Shown: positions 45,310-56,765, counted from the stretch's first letter. The stretch is 64,000 nucleotides of DNA from Variovorax sp. PAMC28562 (GCF_014303735.1 NZ_CP060296.1:4175501-4239500); one strand, 5' to 3'. Program-made: numbers and translations. The notes: generated by a model not told the origin, from the letters alone.

Positions 45310-46476
45310 TTGACCGCCCCATCCGACCCCGCTGCCGTCCCTCTTGCCGCCACGTGCTTGGCAAACACGGCAGAGCCGATGCAACTCGCCCTGTCATCGG
45401 CACGCGCCGCGCAATGGGCCGTTCCGCCCAATCCCGCCGTCGGCTGCGTGATCGTGTCGCCGACCGGCGAGGTGATCGGCGTCGGTCGAACGCAGCGCAC
45501 CGGCGGTCCGCATGCCGAAGTCATGGCTCTGCGCGACGCTGCCTCCAAAGGTCATGCTGTCCGGGGCGCCACCGCCTATGTGACGCTGGAGCCCTGCTCC
45601 CACCACGGCCGAACAGGCCCTTGCAGCGACGCGATCATCGCCGCCGGCATCGGCAAAGCCGTCACTTCGCTGGCCGACCCGAATCCGCTGGTGGCCGGAC
45701 AGGGATTCGCCAAACTTCGCGCCGCCGGCATCGATGTCGAAGTCGGACCTGGCGCCGCAGAATCCCGTGAACTCAACATCGGTTTCTTCAGCCGAATGAT
45801 CCGCAAATCACCGTGGGTTCGCCTCAAAGTCGCTGCGTCGCTCGACGGCAAGACGGCGCTGGAGAACGGCACCAGCCAATGGATCACCTCCCCGCCTGCG
45901 CGCACCGACGGTCACGCCTGGCGGGCACGCTCCGGCGCGATGCTGACGGGTGTGGGCACCGTGCTCGAGGACAACCCGCGTCTCGACGTACGGCTGGTCG
46001 ACACAGAACGTCAACCTCCGCTGGTCGTGGTCGACAGCCATCTTCAGACGCCACCCGACGCTCATATTTTTGAAGCCGCACGTCAAGTGTGGATCTACGC
46101 TGCGGCCCGTGATGAAGCCAAGGCAGCGGCACTGGAAGCGCGCGGTGCCACCGTCACCTGCCTGCCGAACGCGCAGGGCAAAGTCGATCTCGCTGCCCTG
46201 CTGAAAGACCTCGCGATGCGCGAAATCAACGAACTGCACGTCGAGGCCGGCCACAAGCTCAACGGCTCGCTTATCCGAGAAGGCCTGGTCGACGAGTTCG
46301 TGGTCTATCTCGCGCCCAAGCTCATCGGCAGCGGCTTCGGTATGGCCAGCCACACCCATGCCGGCGGTTCACTGACGTCGCTGACGGGCGCATTGCCTCT
46401 GGAATTCCGCTCGGTGGAGTTGATTGGCCCCGACCTCCGGATCGTCGCGCGAGTGACCGGCAAAGACGCGTTCTAG
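45310..46476 (+). CDS. ribD: Bifunctional diaminohydroxyphosphoribosylaminopyrimidine deaminase/reductase
   Basis: The protein has 388 aa if it starts at TTG 45310; ATG at 45379 is an alternative that still keeps the domain. The deaminase has zinc-site HAEVMAL and TLEPCSHHGRTGPC. The reductase domain (about 165-388) begins with SPWVRLKVAASLDGKTAL and ends with the NADPH-site region FVVYLAPKLIGSG. It performs the second and third steps of riboflavin synthesis from GTP. No FMN riboswitch is present in the 67 bases before it. ribE follows after 78 bases. Confidence 0.92.
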   Translation: MTAPSDPAAVPLAATCLANTAEPMQLALSSARAAQWAVPPNPAVGCVIVSPTGEVIGVGRTQRTGGPHAEVMALRDAASKGHAVRGATAYVTLEPCSHHGRTGPCSDAIIAAGIGKAVTSLADPNPLVAGQGFAKLRAAGIDVEVGPGAAESRELNIGFFSRMIRKSPWVRLKVAASLDGKTALENGTSQWITSPPARTDGHAWRARSGAMLTGVGTVLEDNPRLDVRLVDTERQPPLVVVDSHLQTPPDAHIFEAARQVWIYAAARDEAKAAALEARGATVTCLPNAQGKVDLAALLKDLAMREINELHVEAGHKLNGSLIREGLVDEFVVYLAPKLIGSGFGMASHTHAGGSLTSLTGALPLEFRSVELIGPDLRIVARVTGKDAF

Positions 46477-46554
46477 CCTCCTTCCGGTGGCCCTTTTGGC
46501 GCCGTTCTTGCGCATCTGGCGAACGCAGGCCGCGCGTTCTGCGAAAATCCTTGA

Positions 46555-47223
46555 ATGTTCACCGGAATCATCACCGGCGTGGGGCGCATCGCCGCAGTCC
46601 ACGACCTCGGAAGCTCTTCATCCCACGGCAAGCGGCTCAGCATTGCGACGCCTCCAGGTTACCTGGACGACGTGGGCCTCGGCGACAGCATCGCGCTCAA
46701 CGGCGCCTGCATGACCGTCACGTCGCTCGACGCGGCGCAACTGCAGTTCACCATCGATATTTCGGCCGAATCTCTCGACAAGACCGCCGGTCTTTCCGTG
46801 CCCGACGGCGCCGTCAACCTCGAAAAAGCCTTGCGGGCAACCGACCGGCTGGGCGGCCACATCGTCTCGGGCCACGTCGATGGCATCGGCAGGGTGAGCT
46901 ACTTCGCGGAGATCGGCGAAAGCTGGGAACTCCGAATCGTCGCACCGCAAGCACTCGCACGCTTCCTTGCGTACAAAGGCTCGATCACCGTCAACGGTGT
47001 CAGCCTGACCGTCAACACGGTGACCGATCTTGTTGTTGAAGACGTTGCGGACGGCAGCGAGATCAGCATCAACCTGATACCGCACACGGTCGAGAACACC
47101 GGGCTAGGCACCTTGCGCGCCGGCAGCAACGTCAACCTCGAGGTCGACACCGTCGCCCGCTACGTCGAGCGCATGCTGCAAGCGGGCGCCCTCTCCATCC
47201 CGAACAAGAAAGACAAGCCATGA
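46555..47223 (+). CDS. ribE: Riboflavin synthase alpha subunit
   Basis: The 222-aa protein begins MFTGIITGVGRI, the family signature. Two internal repeats are visible (DDVGLGDSIALNGACMTV and RFLAYKGSITVNGVSLTV), each a lumazine-binding barrel. It converts two 6,7-dimethyl-8-ribityllumazine to riboflavin. The stop overlaps ribBA by 4 bases, so these are co-translated. Also called ribC in some organisms. Confidence 0.96.
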   Translation: MFTGIITGVGRIAAVHDLGSSSSHGKRLSIATPPGYLDDVGLGDSIALNGACMTVTSLDAAQLQFTIDISAESLDKTAGLSVPDGAVNLEKALRATDRLGGHIVSGHVDGIGRVSYFAEIGESWELRIVAPQALARFLAYKGSITVNGVSLTVNTVTDLVVEDVADGSEISINLIPHTVENTGLGTLRAGSNVNLEVDTVARYVERMLQAGALSIPNKKDKP

Positions 47224-48392
47224 ACGCCTCCGTCACGTCGATTGCGTCTGTATCGCCGATCACCGCTTCGCGCAGCGGTCGCGTCACCGCGCCAATCTCA
47301 CCTATCGAAGAAATCGTCGAAGACCTGCGTGCCGGCCGCCTGGTGATCCTGGTCGATGAAGAAGATCGCGAGAACGAAGGCGACATCGTCATCGCGGCCG
47401 ACCACATCACGGCGGAGTCGATCAATTTCATGGCGCGCCACGCTCGCGGTTTGATCTGCCTGACACTGTCGCGCGAGATGTGCGAACGCCTGCAACTGCC
47501 GCCGATGGTGTCGCGCAACGGCGCCAAGCACTCGACCGCGTTCACCGTGTCGATCGAAGCAGCCGAAGGCGTGACCACCGGCATCTCGGCCGCCGACCGA
47601 GCCCGCACCGTGCAGGCGGCCGTCGCGCGCAATGCGGTGGCGGCAGACCTTGTGCAACCGGGCCACATCTTTCCGCTCCAGGCGGTGGATGGCGGTGTGC
47701 TCATGCGCGCGGGGCACACCGAAGCCGGCTGCGATCTGGCAGCGATGGCTGGCTGCTCGCCCGCTTCGGTCATCTGCGAAGTCATGAACGAAGACGGCAC
47801 GATGGCGCGCCTGCCCGACCTGCAACTGTTCGCAGCGGAGCACGGCATCAAGATCGGCACCATTGCCGCCTTGATCGAGCACCGCAGCCGCACCGAATCG
47901 CTTGTCAAAAAGGTCGGCGTGCGCGAAATCCAGACGGCTTGGGGTGTGTTCACCGCACATGCTTTCACCGACAAGCCGAGCGGCGGCGTGCATCTGGCGC
48001 TGGTCCGCGGAAGCTGGTCGCCGGAAGACACCGTCGACGTGCGCGTGCACGAGCCGCTCTCGGTGCTCGACGCGCTCGAGGTCAACCGCTCGCTGCATTC
48101 ATGGGGCCTCGACTCGAGCCTCGCGCACATCGCTGCCGAAGGCAAAGGCGTGGCCGTGCTCTTGAACTGCGGTGAATCCGGCGCTGACTTGCTGGCCCAG
48201 TTCGACGGCACCGCGCGCCCGGCGCAAGCGCCCGAGCGCGGCCGCATGGACTTGCGCAGCTACGGCATCGGCGCGCAGATCCTGCGCGAATGCGGCGTCC
48301 GCAAAATGAACCTGCTGGGCACGCCGCGGCGCATGCCGAGCATGGCCGCCGGCTACGGCCTCGAAATTGCGGGCTACATCTCGAAAGACTGA
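47220..48392 (+). CDS. ribBA: DHBP synthase fused to a degenerate GTP cyclohydrolase II domain (RibBA)
   Basis: The protein has 390 aa. The N-terminal DHBP synthase half (about 28-225) has [35 protein letters not shown] and [12 protein letters not shown]; it makes dihydroxybutanone phosphate from ribulose 5-phosphate. The C-terminal half aligns with GTP cyclohydrolase II. However, the zinc cysteines expected after VRVH (normally CL..D....RCDCG) are missing; the sequence reads [16 protein letters not shown]. So cyclohydrolase activity is unlikely and a separate ribA is expected elsewhere. Such RibBX-like fusions are known in beta- and gammaproteobacteria. Confidence 0.93.
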   Translation: MNASVTSIASVSPITASRSGRVTAPISPIEEIVEDLRAGRLVILVDEEDRENEGDIVIAADHITAESINFMARHARGLICLTLSREMCERLQLPPMVSRNGAKHSTAFTVSIEAAEGVTTGISAADRARTVQAAVARNAVAADLVQPGHIFPLQAVDGGVLMRAGHTEAGCDLAAMAGCSPASVICEVMNEDGTMARLPDLQLFAAEHGIKIGTIAALIEHRSRTESLVKKVGVREIQTAWGVFTAHAFTDKPSGGVHLALVRGSWSPEDTVDVRVHEPLSVLDALEVNRSLHSWGLDSSLAHIAAEGKGVAVLLNCGESGADLLAQFDGTARPAQAPERGRMDLRSYGIGAQILRECGVRKMNLLGTPRRMPSMAAGYGLEIAGYISKD

Positions 48393-48396
48393 CGAC

Positions 48397-48861
48397 ATGC
48401 AAGGTTCGAACAAAGGAGCGGGAACCCCGCTCGAAGGCATCGGCTTGCGCATCGGCATCGTGCAGGCGCGCTTCAATGCGGACGTCACCGACGCGCTCGC
48501 GCAGGCTTGCCTCGCCGAACTCGAAGCGCTCGGCGTCGCCGCAAAAGACATCGACCATGTGCAAGTGCCCGGCGCACTCGAAGTGCCGATTGCACTGCAA
48601 GCGCTGGCCGAGCGCGGTGGCTACCACGCGCTGGTCGCGCTCGGCTGCATCATCCGCGGCGAGACCTACCACTTCGAGCTGGTCGCCAACGAGTCGGGCG
48701 CGAGCGTGAGCCGCGTCGCGCTCGACTACCGCCTGCCCATCGCCAACGCCATTCTCACCACCGAAGACCTCGCACAAGCCGTGGCCCGCCAGACCGACAA
48801 AGGTCGCGATGCGGCTCGCGTCGCCGTCGAAATGGCGCAACTGCTAGCCACACTTTCATGA
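48397..48861 (+). CDS. ribH: 6,7-dimethyl-8-ribityllumazine synthase
   Basis: The protein has 154 aa from the ATG at 48397 ([12 protein letters not shown]). The lumazine synthase fold shows [50 protein letters not shown] and [10 protein letters not shown]. It condenses dihydroxybutanone phosphate with the ribityl pyrimidine. ATG at 48367 would overlap ribBA and is rejected. Its stop overlaps nusB by 4 bases. Confidence 0.96.
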   Translation: MQGSNKGAGTPLEGIGLRIGIVQARFNADVTDALAQACLAELEALGVAAKDIDHVQVPGALEVPIALQALAERGGYHALVALGCIIRGETYHFELVANESGASVSRVALDYRLPIANAILTTEDLAQAVARQTDKGRDAARVAVEMAQLLATLS

Positions 48862-49400
48862 CCGAAGACACCACCAAAGACGCGATCGCCAAGACCGGCC
48901 CGCCCAAACAAATTCGCACCGGCCTCACCGCCACGGGCGTTCGCAAAGCTTCGGCCAAGTCGAGCCGAAGCCGTGCGCGCGAGTTTGCCTTGCAGGCCCT
49001 CTACCAGTACATCGTGGGCAAGAACGATGCGGCCGACATCGACGCCTTCACACGCGATCTGGCCGGCTTTCACAAGGCCGACTCGGCGCACTACGACGCG
49101 CTGTTGCACGGTTGCATCGAGGGCGAGGCGCAGCTCGACGTGCTGATTCTTCCCTTGCTCGACCGCGAAATGGAACGCATCTCGCCGATCGAACATGCAG
49201 TCATGTGGATCGGCGTTTACGAGTTCCAGAATTGCCTCGACGTGCCCTGGCGCGTAGTGCTGAACGAATGCATAGAACTGACCAAGGAATTCGGCGGCAC
49301 CGACGGCCACAAGTACGTCAACGCCGTGCTCAATGGCTTGGCGCCACAGCTTCGCAGTGTCGAAGTCGAAGCAGACCGGCTGACCGGCAAGGCCAAGTAA
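48858..49400 (+). CDS. nusB: Transcription antitermination factor NusB
   Basis: The protein has 180 aa with ATG at 48858, overlapping the ribH stop. A charged N-terminal tail of about 35 residues precedes the NusB core: SRARLFALQALY-like (here [14 protein letters not shown]), [14 protein letters not shown] segment ([17 protein letters not shown]) and [26 protein letters not shown]. With NusE it forms the boxA-binding dimer of the rRNA antitermination complex. The link to ribH is conserved in proteobacteria. Confidence 0.95.
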   Translation: MTEDTTKDAIAKTGPPKQIRTGLTATGVRKASAKSSRSRAREFALQALYQYIVGKNDAADIDAFTRDLAGFHKADSAHYDALLHGCIEGEAQLDVLILPLLDREMERISPIEHAVMWIGVYEFQNCLDVPWRVVLNECIELTKEFGGTDGHKYVNAVLNGLAPQLRSVEVEADRLTGKAK

Positions 49401-49404
49401 AGAG

Positions 49405-50589
49405 ATGAAGATTTCGTCGCGCGCCGAGCGCATCGAGCCGTTCTACGTCATGGAGGTGGCAAAGGCCGCGTCTGCCCTTGCCCGCGAAGTCGCGCACACC
49501 GATCGGCCGATGATCTTCCTGAACATCGGGGAGCCGGACTTCACCGCACCGCCGCTGGTGCAGGAAGCGGCCGCTCGCGCCATCCACGACGGCACCACGC
49601 AATACACGCAAGCGACCGGCCTCGATGCACTGCGCGAGCGCATCAGCGGCTGGTACGCCGAGCGCTTCGGCGTCGATATACCGGCGCGCCGTATCGTCGT
49701 GACGGCCGGCGCTTCGGCGGCGCTGCAGCTGGCTTGCCTGGCGTTGATCGAGGCGGGCGACGAGATCCTGCTGCCCGACCCCAGCTATCCGTGCAACCGC
49801 CATTTCGTCAGCGCAGCCGACGGCAAAGCCGTACTGGTGCCAACCACGGCGGCCGAGCGTTTTCAGCTCACTGCCGACAAGGTCGAATCCCACTGGACCG
49901 ACAAGACGCGCGGTGTATTGCTCGCGTCGCCATCGAACCCGACGGGCACCTCGATCGCTCCCGATGAGCTGCGCCGCATTCACGAGGTAGTGACACGGCG
50001 CGGCGGCATCACGCTGATCGACGAGATCTATCTCGGCTTGTCTTACGACGCGAAATTCGGCCAGACCGCGCTTGCCATCGACGACCAGGTCGTCAGCATC
50101 AACAGCTTCAGCAAGTACTTCAACATGACCGGCTGGCGGCTCGGCTGGCTGGTGGTGCCCGATGCGCTGGTGCCGGTGATCGAACGGCTCGCGCAAAACC
50201 TTTTCATCTGCGCCAGCACGGTGTCGCAGTACGCAGCGCTGGCCTGCTTCGAAGCCGACAGCATCGCCGAGTACGAACGCCGTCGGGCGGAATTCAAGGC
50301 GCGCCGTGACTGGTTCATTCCGCAGCTCGACGCGCTCGGGCTGACCGTGCCGGTGATGCCCGACGGCGCTTTCTACGCATGGGCCGATTGCACCTCGTTC
50401 GCGCAAAAGCTGGGCATCGACGGCAGCTGGGATTTCGCCTTCGAGACCATGAAGCGGGCGCACGTGGCGGTGACGCCAGGCCGCGATTTCGGGACCGCAG
50501 AGACCAGCCGCTTCGTGCGCTTCTCTACAGCGAGTTCGATGGAACATCTGCAGGAAGCCGTCGAACGACTGAAGGCACTGGCCCGATGA
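49405..50589 (+). CDS. PLP-dependent class I/II aminotransferase
   Basis: The 394-aa protein has the fold type I pattern: N178-P179 in SPSNPTGT, D206 and Y209 in LIDEIYLG, the PLP lysine K237 in NSFSKYFNMTGWRLGW, and a substrate-carboxylate Arg near the C terminus (SRFVRFSTA). It resembles AspC-like or alanine-type aminotransferases. The substrate cannot be settled by eye. It lies four bases after nusB and overlaps ybgC by 4 bases, which places it in one transcription unit with the Tol genes. Confidence 0.88.
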   Translation: MKISSRAERIEPFYVMEVAKAASALAREVAHTDRPMIFLNIGEPDFTAPPLVQEAAARAIHDGTTQYTQATGLDALRERISGWYAERFGVDIPARRIVVTAGASAALQLACLALIEAGDEILLPDPSYPCNRHFVSAADGKAVLVPTTAAERFQLTADKVESHWTDKTRGVLLASPSNPTGTSIAPDELRRIHEVVTRRGGITLIDEIYLGLSYDAKFGQTALAIDDQVVSINSFSKYFNMTGWRLGWLVVPDALVPVIERLAQNLFICASTVSQYAALACFEADSIAEYERRRAEFKARRDWFIPQLDALGLTVPVMPDGAFYAWADCTSFAQKLGIDGSWDFAFETMKRAHVAVTPGRDFGTAETSRFVRFSTASSMEHLQEAVERLKALAR

Positions 50590-51023
50590 GCTTCGCGTTT
50601 CCGATTCGGGTGTATTGGGAAGACACCGATGCGGGCGGCATCGTGTTCTATGCCAACTACCTGAAGTTCATGGAACGCGCGCGCACCGAATGGCTGCGGT
50701 CGCTCGGCATATCGCAGCATGCCTTGCGCGAAGAAACCGGCGGCCAGTTCGTCGTCAGTGAAACCACGTTGAAATACCATCGCCCCGCCCGCCTCGACGA
50801 TGAACTGCTGGTTACAGCCGAAGCGCGGCAGATGGGCTCGGCGTCCTTGATAATCGGCCAGCGCGTGCTATCAAAATCAGAGCACGGACTTCTGCTCTGC
50901 GAAGGCACGATTCGCATCGGCTGGGTGGATGCCGTCACATTGCGCCCCGCGCGCATTCCGACACACGTTTCGGGAACCCTCGAGCACTCCATCGGCTCCA
51001 TTGAAGAACCATCCAAGCCATGA
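50586..51023 (+). CDS. ybgC: Tol-Pal system-associated acyl-CoA thioesterase
   Basis: The 145-aa hotdog-fold protein has the family active-site region VYWEDTDAGGIVFYANYLKFME with the catalytic Asp (shown here as EDTDAGGIVFYANYLK). YbgC hydrolyses short-chain acyl-CoAs and has been linked to phospholipid metabolism. It overlaps the upstream aminotransferase and tolQ by 4 bases each. The C-terminal 25 residues are divergent from the core. Confidence 0.93.
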   Translation: MSFAFPIRVYWEDTDAGGIVFYANYLKFMERARTEWLRSLGISQHALREETGGQFVVSETTLKYHRPARLDDELLVTAEARQMGSASLIIGQRVLSKSEHGLLLCEGTIRIGWVDAVTLRPARIPTHVSGTLEHSIGSIEEPSKP

Positions 51024-51739
51024 ACCAAGACCTGTCGATCATCAACCTCCTTATCCACGCGAGTTTCGTGGTGCAACTGGTCGTGCTGCTGCTCGTGATC
51101 GTTTCGATCTCCAGCTGGGCCGCGATCTTCCGCAAGTTCTTTGCGCTGAAGCGCATGCGCGCGCTGAACGACGAGTTCGAACGCGAGTTCTGGTCGGGCA
51201 CCAGCCTGAACGAACTCTTTGCCTCGGCCGCGCAAAACGCCAAGCTGGCCGGGCCGATGGAGCGCATCTTTGCGTCGGGCATGCGCGAGTACCAGAAGCT
51301 GCGGGAGCGCCATGTGACCGATGCCGGCACGCTGCTCGACGGCGCCCGCCGCGCGATGCGGGCCAGCTTTCAGCGTGAACTCGATGCGGCCGAACAGAAC
51401 CTGTCGTTCCTCGCGACGGTCGGTTCGGTCTCGCCCTACGTCGGCCTGTTCGGCACGGTCTGGGGAATCATGCATGCCTTCACTGGCCTGGCGGCGTTGA
51501 CGCAAGTGACGCTGGCTACCGTGGCACCCGGCATCGCAGAAGCACTGGTCGCCACCGCCATTGGCCTCTTCGCCGCCATCCCGGCTGTGGTGAGCTACAA
51601 CCGCTTCGCACGCGAGATCGACAAGATCGCCATCGCCCTCGAGACGTACATCGAAGAGTTCTCGAACATCCTGCAGCGCAACCTGTCGGCCAACGTCAAT
51701 CCGGCGACCGCCGCGGTCTCGGCCACCGCGGGGCGCTGA
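51020..51739 (+). CDS. tolQ: Tol-Pal system proton channel subunit TolQ
   Basis: The 239-aa inner-membrane protein has three transmembrane segments (about 10-36, 133-157 and 172-193). The family motif GLFGTVWGIMHAFTGLA lies in TM2 and ALVATAIGLFAAIPAVV in TM3. With TolR it uses the proton motive force to energise TolA for outer-membrane constriction. Start overlaps ybgC; tolR follows after two bases. Confidence 0.96.
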   Translation: MNQDLSIINLLIHASFVVQLVVLLLVIVSISSWAAIFRKFFALKRMRALNDEFEREFWSGTSLNELFASAAQNAKLAGPMERIFASGMREYQKLRERHVTDAGTLLDGARRAMRASFQRELDAAEQNLSFLATVGSVSPYVGLFGTVWGIMHAFTGLAALTQVTLATVAPGIAEALVATAIGLFAAIPAVVSYNRFAREIDKIAIALETYIEEFSNILQRNLSANVNPATAAVSATAGR

Positions 51740-51741
51740 GC

Positions 51742-52200
<459 letters not shown>

Positions 52201-52204
52201 GCGC

Positions 52205-53221
52205 ATGTCGCTCGCTGCCGATCGTCCCGAGTTCGCACCGCCGCCGCAGCGCGGCACCCCGCGCGCCGTCATCCTGGCGCTCATCGCGCATGCGCTGCTG
52301 ATCGCGGCGCTGACCTGGGGGGTGCACTGGAAACGTGAAGCCGAGGACGATGCGGTCGAAGCGGAACTGTGGTCGTCGACCGTGCAACAAGCGGCGCCGC
52401 GGCTCTCCGCTCCGCCGACGCCGGTGACACCGCCGACGCCGACGCCGACGCCTCCACCCACCCCGGCACCGCCACCACCTCCTCCGCCACCGCCTGCACC
52501 GCAAGTCAGGCCCGATCCGACGCCGGCGCCACGCGCACCCGACATCGCGCTCGAACGCGAGAAGAAGCTGAAAGAACAGAAGGAGCGCGAGCGCGAAGAA
52601 GAGCGGCAAGACAAGCTGAAGGCGCAGCAGCAACAGCAACAACAGCAGGCCGCGAAGAAAGCGCAAGAGAAGAAAGACCTTGACGCCAAGCAGCGCGCCG
52701 AAGACGAGGCCGACCGCAAGCTGGAGCAGCAGCAAAAGCTGGCCGACGCCAAAAAGGCCGATGCGCAAAAAGCCGCCGAGGCCAAGAAGGCCGAGGCACA
52801 AAAGGCGGCTGCGGCCGAAGCGAAGCAGGCCGACGCTGCCAAGCAGGCTGCTGCCGACCGCGCCGCCACGCTCAAGCGCATGCAGGGCATGGCCGGAGCC
52901 ACCGGTGCCGAGGGCTCGCAGGGCACGGCGCTGAAGGCGTCAGGCCCTTCCGGCGGCTATGGCGCACGCATCGCCGCCGCAGTGCGCCCCAACGTGACCT
53001 TTCCCGACGCTGACACCGTCAACGGCAATCCAGCCGCCGAGTTCGAAGTGAGCTTGGCGCCCGACGGCACCATCGTCAACGTCAAGCTCAGCAAGTCGAG
53101 TGGCTTGCCGAGTTGGGACGAAGCCGCCGAACGCGGCCTGCGCAAGACCGATCGTTTGCCGCGCGACAACGACGGGCGGATCTTTCCGTCGTTGATCGTT
53201 TCGCTGAAGCCGAAGCGTTAG
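52205..53221 (+). CDS. tolA: TolA, cell envelope-spanning protein
   Basis: The protein has 338 aa from the ATG at 52205 (MSLAADRPEF). One N-terminal membrane helix (about 21-41) is followed by a Pro/Thr-rich linker (about 68-125). A long Ala/Lys/Glu/Gln helical domain (about 130-240) and a TonB-like C-terminal domain follow (AAVRPNVTFPDADTVNG, then GLPSWDEAAERGLRKTD). It connects the TolQR motor to Pal and TolB. tolB and pal are not downstream; dnaE converges on it with 28 bases between. Confidence 0.92.
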   Translation: MSLAADRPEFAPPPQRGTPRAVILALIAHALLIAALTWGVHWKREAEDDAVEAELWSSTVQQAAPRLSAPPTPVTPPTPTPTPPPTPAPPPPPPPPPAPQVRPDPTPAPRAPDIALEREKKLKEQKEREREEERQDKLKAQQQQQQQQAAKKAQEKKDLDAKQRAEDEADRKLEQQQKLADAKKADAQKAAEAKKAEAQKAAAAEAKQADAAKQAAADRAATLKRMQGMAGATGAEGSQGTALKASGPSGGYGARIAAAVRPNVTFPDADTVNGNPAAEFEVSLAPDGTIVNVKLSKSSGLPSWDEAAERGLRKTDRLPRDNDGRIFPSLIVSLKPKR

Positions 53222-53249
53222 AGGCCGAAGCGTCGACTGGGCCGGTAAT

Positions 53250-56200
53250 CTACAACTCGTAGATCACCGCGGCCTTGCCCGCTTCAGCCTGCGCCGTCCA
53301 GCTCGCCAGCGCCGCATCGGTCGGGAAGAACTTCGCGCTTTCCCCCAGCTGCAATTCAACCTGCGCCCCGCCCCGCGCCAGCGACAAACGCACCGGCAGC
53401 CCCTGCCGCAATTCACCGTGCTCGCCCATCTCGGTGCGCGGTGGAAAGTCTCTGGCGATGCGCGCAATGTCCGGCGCCTTGCCATTGACTGCCACGCGCA
53501 GGAACTTGCCGAAGCGGCAACGCGCACTGGCCAGGTCCCACACCTGCTGCACCTGAAAACGCGCCTCGAAACCTCCGCGACCCGGCTGCAGTTTGCCGCT
53601 CAAGATCACCAGTTCGTCGTCCTTCAGCGTGTTGCGATTGGCGTTGAACAGCGCCTCGTCGGCGGTCGCGTCGATCGAGTCCGACTTGTCGTCGAGCTTG
53701 AAGATTGCCAGTCGACCACGCTGTCCGTTGATGACACGAAAGTCGCTCACGATGCCCGCGATGATTTGCGGTTCCCGGCTGTCCATCAGGTCACCCACCT
53801 CGCGCTTGCAGAAGCGCCGCACCTCGTGCGCGACCTCGTCGAACAGGTGTCCCGACAGATAGAAACCGACGGCCGTCTTCTCGAGTGTCAAACGCTCCTT
53901 CACCCCCCATGGCGTGGCGTCGACCAGCTCCGGCTCTTGCGTCGCCGAGCCATGCTCGCTGTCGCCGAAGATATCGACCTGGGAAGCGTTGGCTTCGGTG
54001 GCGCTCGCGAAGTCGAAGGCCTTGTCGACCGACGCGATGAGCGACGCGCGGTTCTGCTGGATCGAGTCGAAGGCGCCCGCCTTGATGAGCGCCTCGACCG
54101 TGCGCTTGTTGATGCGCTGCCGATCTACTCGCACGCAAAAATCGAACAGGCTCTTGAAAGGCCCGCTGGCGTTGCGCGCCTTGACGATCGCTTCGACCGC
54201 GAACTGCCCGGTGCCCTTGACGGCGCCCAGGCCATAGCGAATCGACTTGTCCGTTACCGGCTCGAAGCGGTAGTTGCCGCGGTTCACGTCCGGCGGCTCG
54301 AAGCTGATGCCGAAGTTCTTGATCGCGTCTTCGAACAGCACCTTCAACTTGTCGGTGTCGTCCATTTCAACGGTCATGTTCGCGCAGAAGAACTCGGCCG
54401 TGTAATGGACCTTCAACCAGCCGGTGTGATACGCCAGCAGCGAGTAAGCAGCGGCATGCGACTTGTTGAAGCCGTAACCCGCGAACTTCTCCATCAGGTC
54501 GAAGATCTCGTCGGCCTTCTCTTGCCCGATCTTGTTGACCGCTGCGCCCTTCCGAAAAATCTCGCGGTGCTCGGCCATTTCTTCGAGCTTTTTCTTGCCC
54601 ATCGCGCGGCGCAGCAGGTCGGCGCCACCGAGCGAATAGCCGCCCAGGATCTGCGCGGTCTGCATGACCTGCTCCTGGTAGACCATGATCCCGTAGGTCT
54701 CCGACAGCATCTCTTCGACCAGCGGATGCGGGTACTCGACCGGCTCGCGGCCGTGCTTGCGCGCGACGAAGCTCGGGATCAGGTCCATCGGCCCCGGCCG
54801 ATACAACGCGTTGAGCGCGATCAGGTCTTCGAGGCGCGTCGGCCGCGCGTCTTTCAGCATGCCCTGCATGCCGCGCGATTCGAACTGGAACACCGCCTCC
54901 GTCTTGCCTTCGGAGAACAGGCGGTAGGTGTGCGCGTCGTCGAGCTTGATGTCCTCGTAGGCGAACTGCTCCTGGCCCTTGTGTCGCGCGATGATGAAGT
55001 CCTTGGCGATCTCCAGAATCGTCAGCGTTGCGAGTCCCAAGAAGTCGAACTTGACCAAGCCGATCGCTTCGACGTCGTCCTTGTCGAACTGGCTCACCGC
55101 CGAGTCGCTGCCGGGCTGCTGGTAAAGCGGGCAAAAGTCGGTGAGCTTGCCGGGCGCGATGAGCACGCCGCCCGCATGCATGCCGATGTTGCGCGTCATG
55201 CCTTCGAGCTTTTGTGCCAGCTCGACCAGCATGCGAACTTCTTCTTCCTTCTCGATGCGGGCCGCGAGTTGCGGCTCCATCTCGATGGCGTAGTTGTTCT
55301 TGTCGCCCTCGACCTTCGGGTTGGGTGGGTACTGGATCGTCACCGGCTGTCCCGGCTTGTTCGGGATCAGCTTGCTGATGCCATCGCAGAACATGTAGCT
55401 CATGTCGAGCACGCGGCCCACGTCGCGAATCGCGGCCCGTGCGGCCATGGTGCCGAAGGTGGCGATCTGGCTCACCGCGTCGCGCCCGTACTTGTCCTTG
55501 ACGTAGTCGATCACACGATCGCGATTTCCCTGGCAAAAGTCGATATCGAAGTCGGGCATCGACACGCGTTCCGGGTTCAGGAAACGTTCGAACAGCAGCT
55601 TGTATTCAAGCGGATCGAGGTCGGTGATCTTGAGTGCATAAGCGACGAGCGAGCCAGCGCCCGAACCGCGGCCCGGGCCCACCGGACAACCGTTGTTCTT
55701 GGCCCATTTGATGAAGTCGCCCACGATCAAAAAATAGCCGGGAAAACCCATCTTCAGGATGGTGTTGATCTCGAACTCGAGCCGCTCCACATAGCGCGGC
55801 CGCTCGACATCGCGCTTTGCGAGATCGGGGTAAAGATGCGCCAGACGCGCCTCGAGCCCCTCGAACGATTCGACGCGGAAGAACTCGTCGATCGGCATGC
55901 GCACGCCATCGACCTCAGGCGTCGGAAAGTTCGGCAATTGCGGCTTGCCGAGCACCAGCGTCAGGTTGCAGCGCTTGGCAATTTCAACCGTGTTGGCGAC
56001 AGCGCTCGGCACGTCGACGAAGAGCGCTTCCATCTCGGCGACCGACTTGAAATACTGCTCCCGCGTGAACTTGCGAACACGGCGCGGATTGCCAAGAATT
56101 TCGCCTTCGGAAATGCAGACGCGCGCCTCGTGCGCCTCATAACCCTCGCGGTCTGCGAATTGCACCGGATGCGTCGCGACCACCGGCAATTTAAGGCGTG

Positions 56201-56765
56201 CAGCGAGTTGCACTGCGGCGATGACGTGTGGCTCGTCTTCGGGTCGACCGGCGCGCTGCAACTCGATATAGAAGCGATGCGGGAACAGGCTGGCGAGTTG
56301 CAAGGCGACCGCCGTTGCGCGCTCGGCGTGGCCTTGCAACAGCGGCGCGCCCAGCGGCCCGGCTTGCGCGCCCGACAGGCAGATGAGCCCACCCTGCAAC
56401 TCTTCGAGCCATGCCAGCTTGCACACAGCTTGCGCCTGACCGCGGCCGACGTTCTGCGTCCATGCGCGCGCCAGCAACTCCGAGAGGTGCAAATAACCCT
56501 CGGTGTTTTGCACCAGCAAGACGATGCGCGTCACTGCACCGATTTCGGCGCCGAGGCCTTCGAGCATGACTTCGCAGCCCAGCACGGGCTTGACGCCTTT
56601 GCTGCGCGCTTCCTTATAGAACTTGACCGCACCGAACAGGTTGTTCAGGTCGGTGATGGCCAGCGCCGGCTGCTTGTCGGCAGCGGCGGCGGCGACGACT
56701 TCGTCGATTCGGTTGGTACCGTCGACGACGGAAAATTCGGTGTGCAGGCGGAGGTGAACGAACAT
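53250..56765 (-). CDS. dnaE: DNA polymerase III alpha subunit
   Basis: The protein has 1171 aa from the ATG at 56765 ([16 protein letters not shown]). An N-terminal PHP domain is followed by the palm with [18 protein letters not shown], containing the catalytic Asp residues, and by [14 protein letters not shown]. The helix-hairpin-helix and OB regions follow toward the C terminus ([18 protein letters not shown] segment). Length fits the replicative DnaE1 group. It is a single gene, convergent with tolA and divergent from trhO. Confidence 0.97.
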   Translation of the reverse strand: MFVHLRLHTEFSVVDGTNRIDEVVAAAAADKQPALAITDLNNLFGAVKFYKEARSKGVKPVLGCEVMLEGLGAEIGAVTRIVLLVQNTEGYLHLSELLARAWTQNVGRGQAQAVCKLAWLEELQGGLICLSGAQAGPLGAPLLQGHAERATAVALQLASLFPHRFYIELQRAGRPEDEPHVIAAVQLAARLKLPVVATHPVQFADREGYEAHEARVCISEGEILGNPRRVRKFTREQYFKSVAEMEALFVDVPSAVANTVEIAKRCNLTLVLGKPQLPNFPTPEVDGVRMPIDEFFRVESFEGLEARLAHLYPDLAKRDVERPRYVERLEFEINTILKMGFPGYFLIVGDFIKWAKNNGCPVGPGRGSGAGSLVAYALKITDLDPLEYKLLFERFLNPERVSMPDFDIDFCQGNRDRVIDYVKDKYGRDAVSQIATFGTMAARAAIRDVGRVLDMSYMFCDGISKLIPNKPGQPVTIQYPPNPKVEGDKNNYAIEMEPQLAARIEKEEEVRMLVELAQKLEGMTRNIGMHAGGVLIAPGKLTDFCPLYQQPGSDSAVSQFDKDDVEAIGLVKFDFLGLATLTILEIAKDFIIARHKGQEQFAYEDIKLDDAHTYRLFSEGKTEAVFQFESRGMQGMLKDARPTRLEDLIALNALYRPGPMDLIPSFVARKHGREPVEYPHPLVEEMLSETYGIMVYQEQVMQTAQILGGYSLGGADLLRRAMGKKKLEEMAEHREIFRKGAAVNKIGQEKADEIFDLMEKFAGYGFNKSHAAAYSLLAYHTGWLKVHYTAEFFCANMTVEMDDTDKLKVLFEDAIKNFGISFEPPDVNRGNYRFEPVTDKSIRYGLGAVKGTGQFAVEAIVKARNASGPFKSLFDFCVRVDRQRINKRTVEALIKAGAFDSIQQNRASLIASVDKAFDFASATEANASQVDIFGDSEHGSATQEPELVDATPWGVKERLTLEKTAVGFYLSGHLFDEVAHEVRRFCKREVGDLMDSREPQIIAGIVSDFRVINGQRGRLAIFKLDDKSDSIDATADEALFNANRNTLKDDELVILSGKLQPGRGGFEARFQVQQVWDLASARCRFGKFLRVAVNGKAPDIARIARDFPPRTEMGEHGELRQGLPVRLSLARGGAQVELQLGESAKFFPTDAALASWTAQAEAGKAAVIYEL

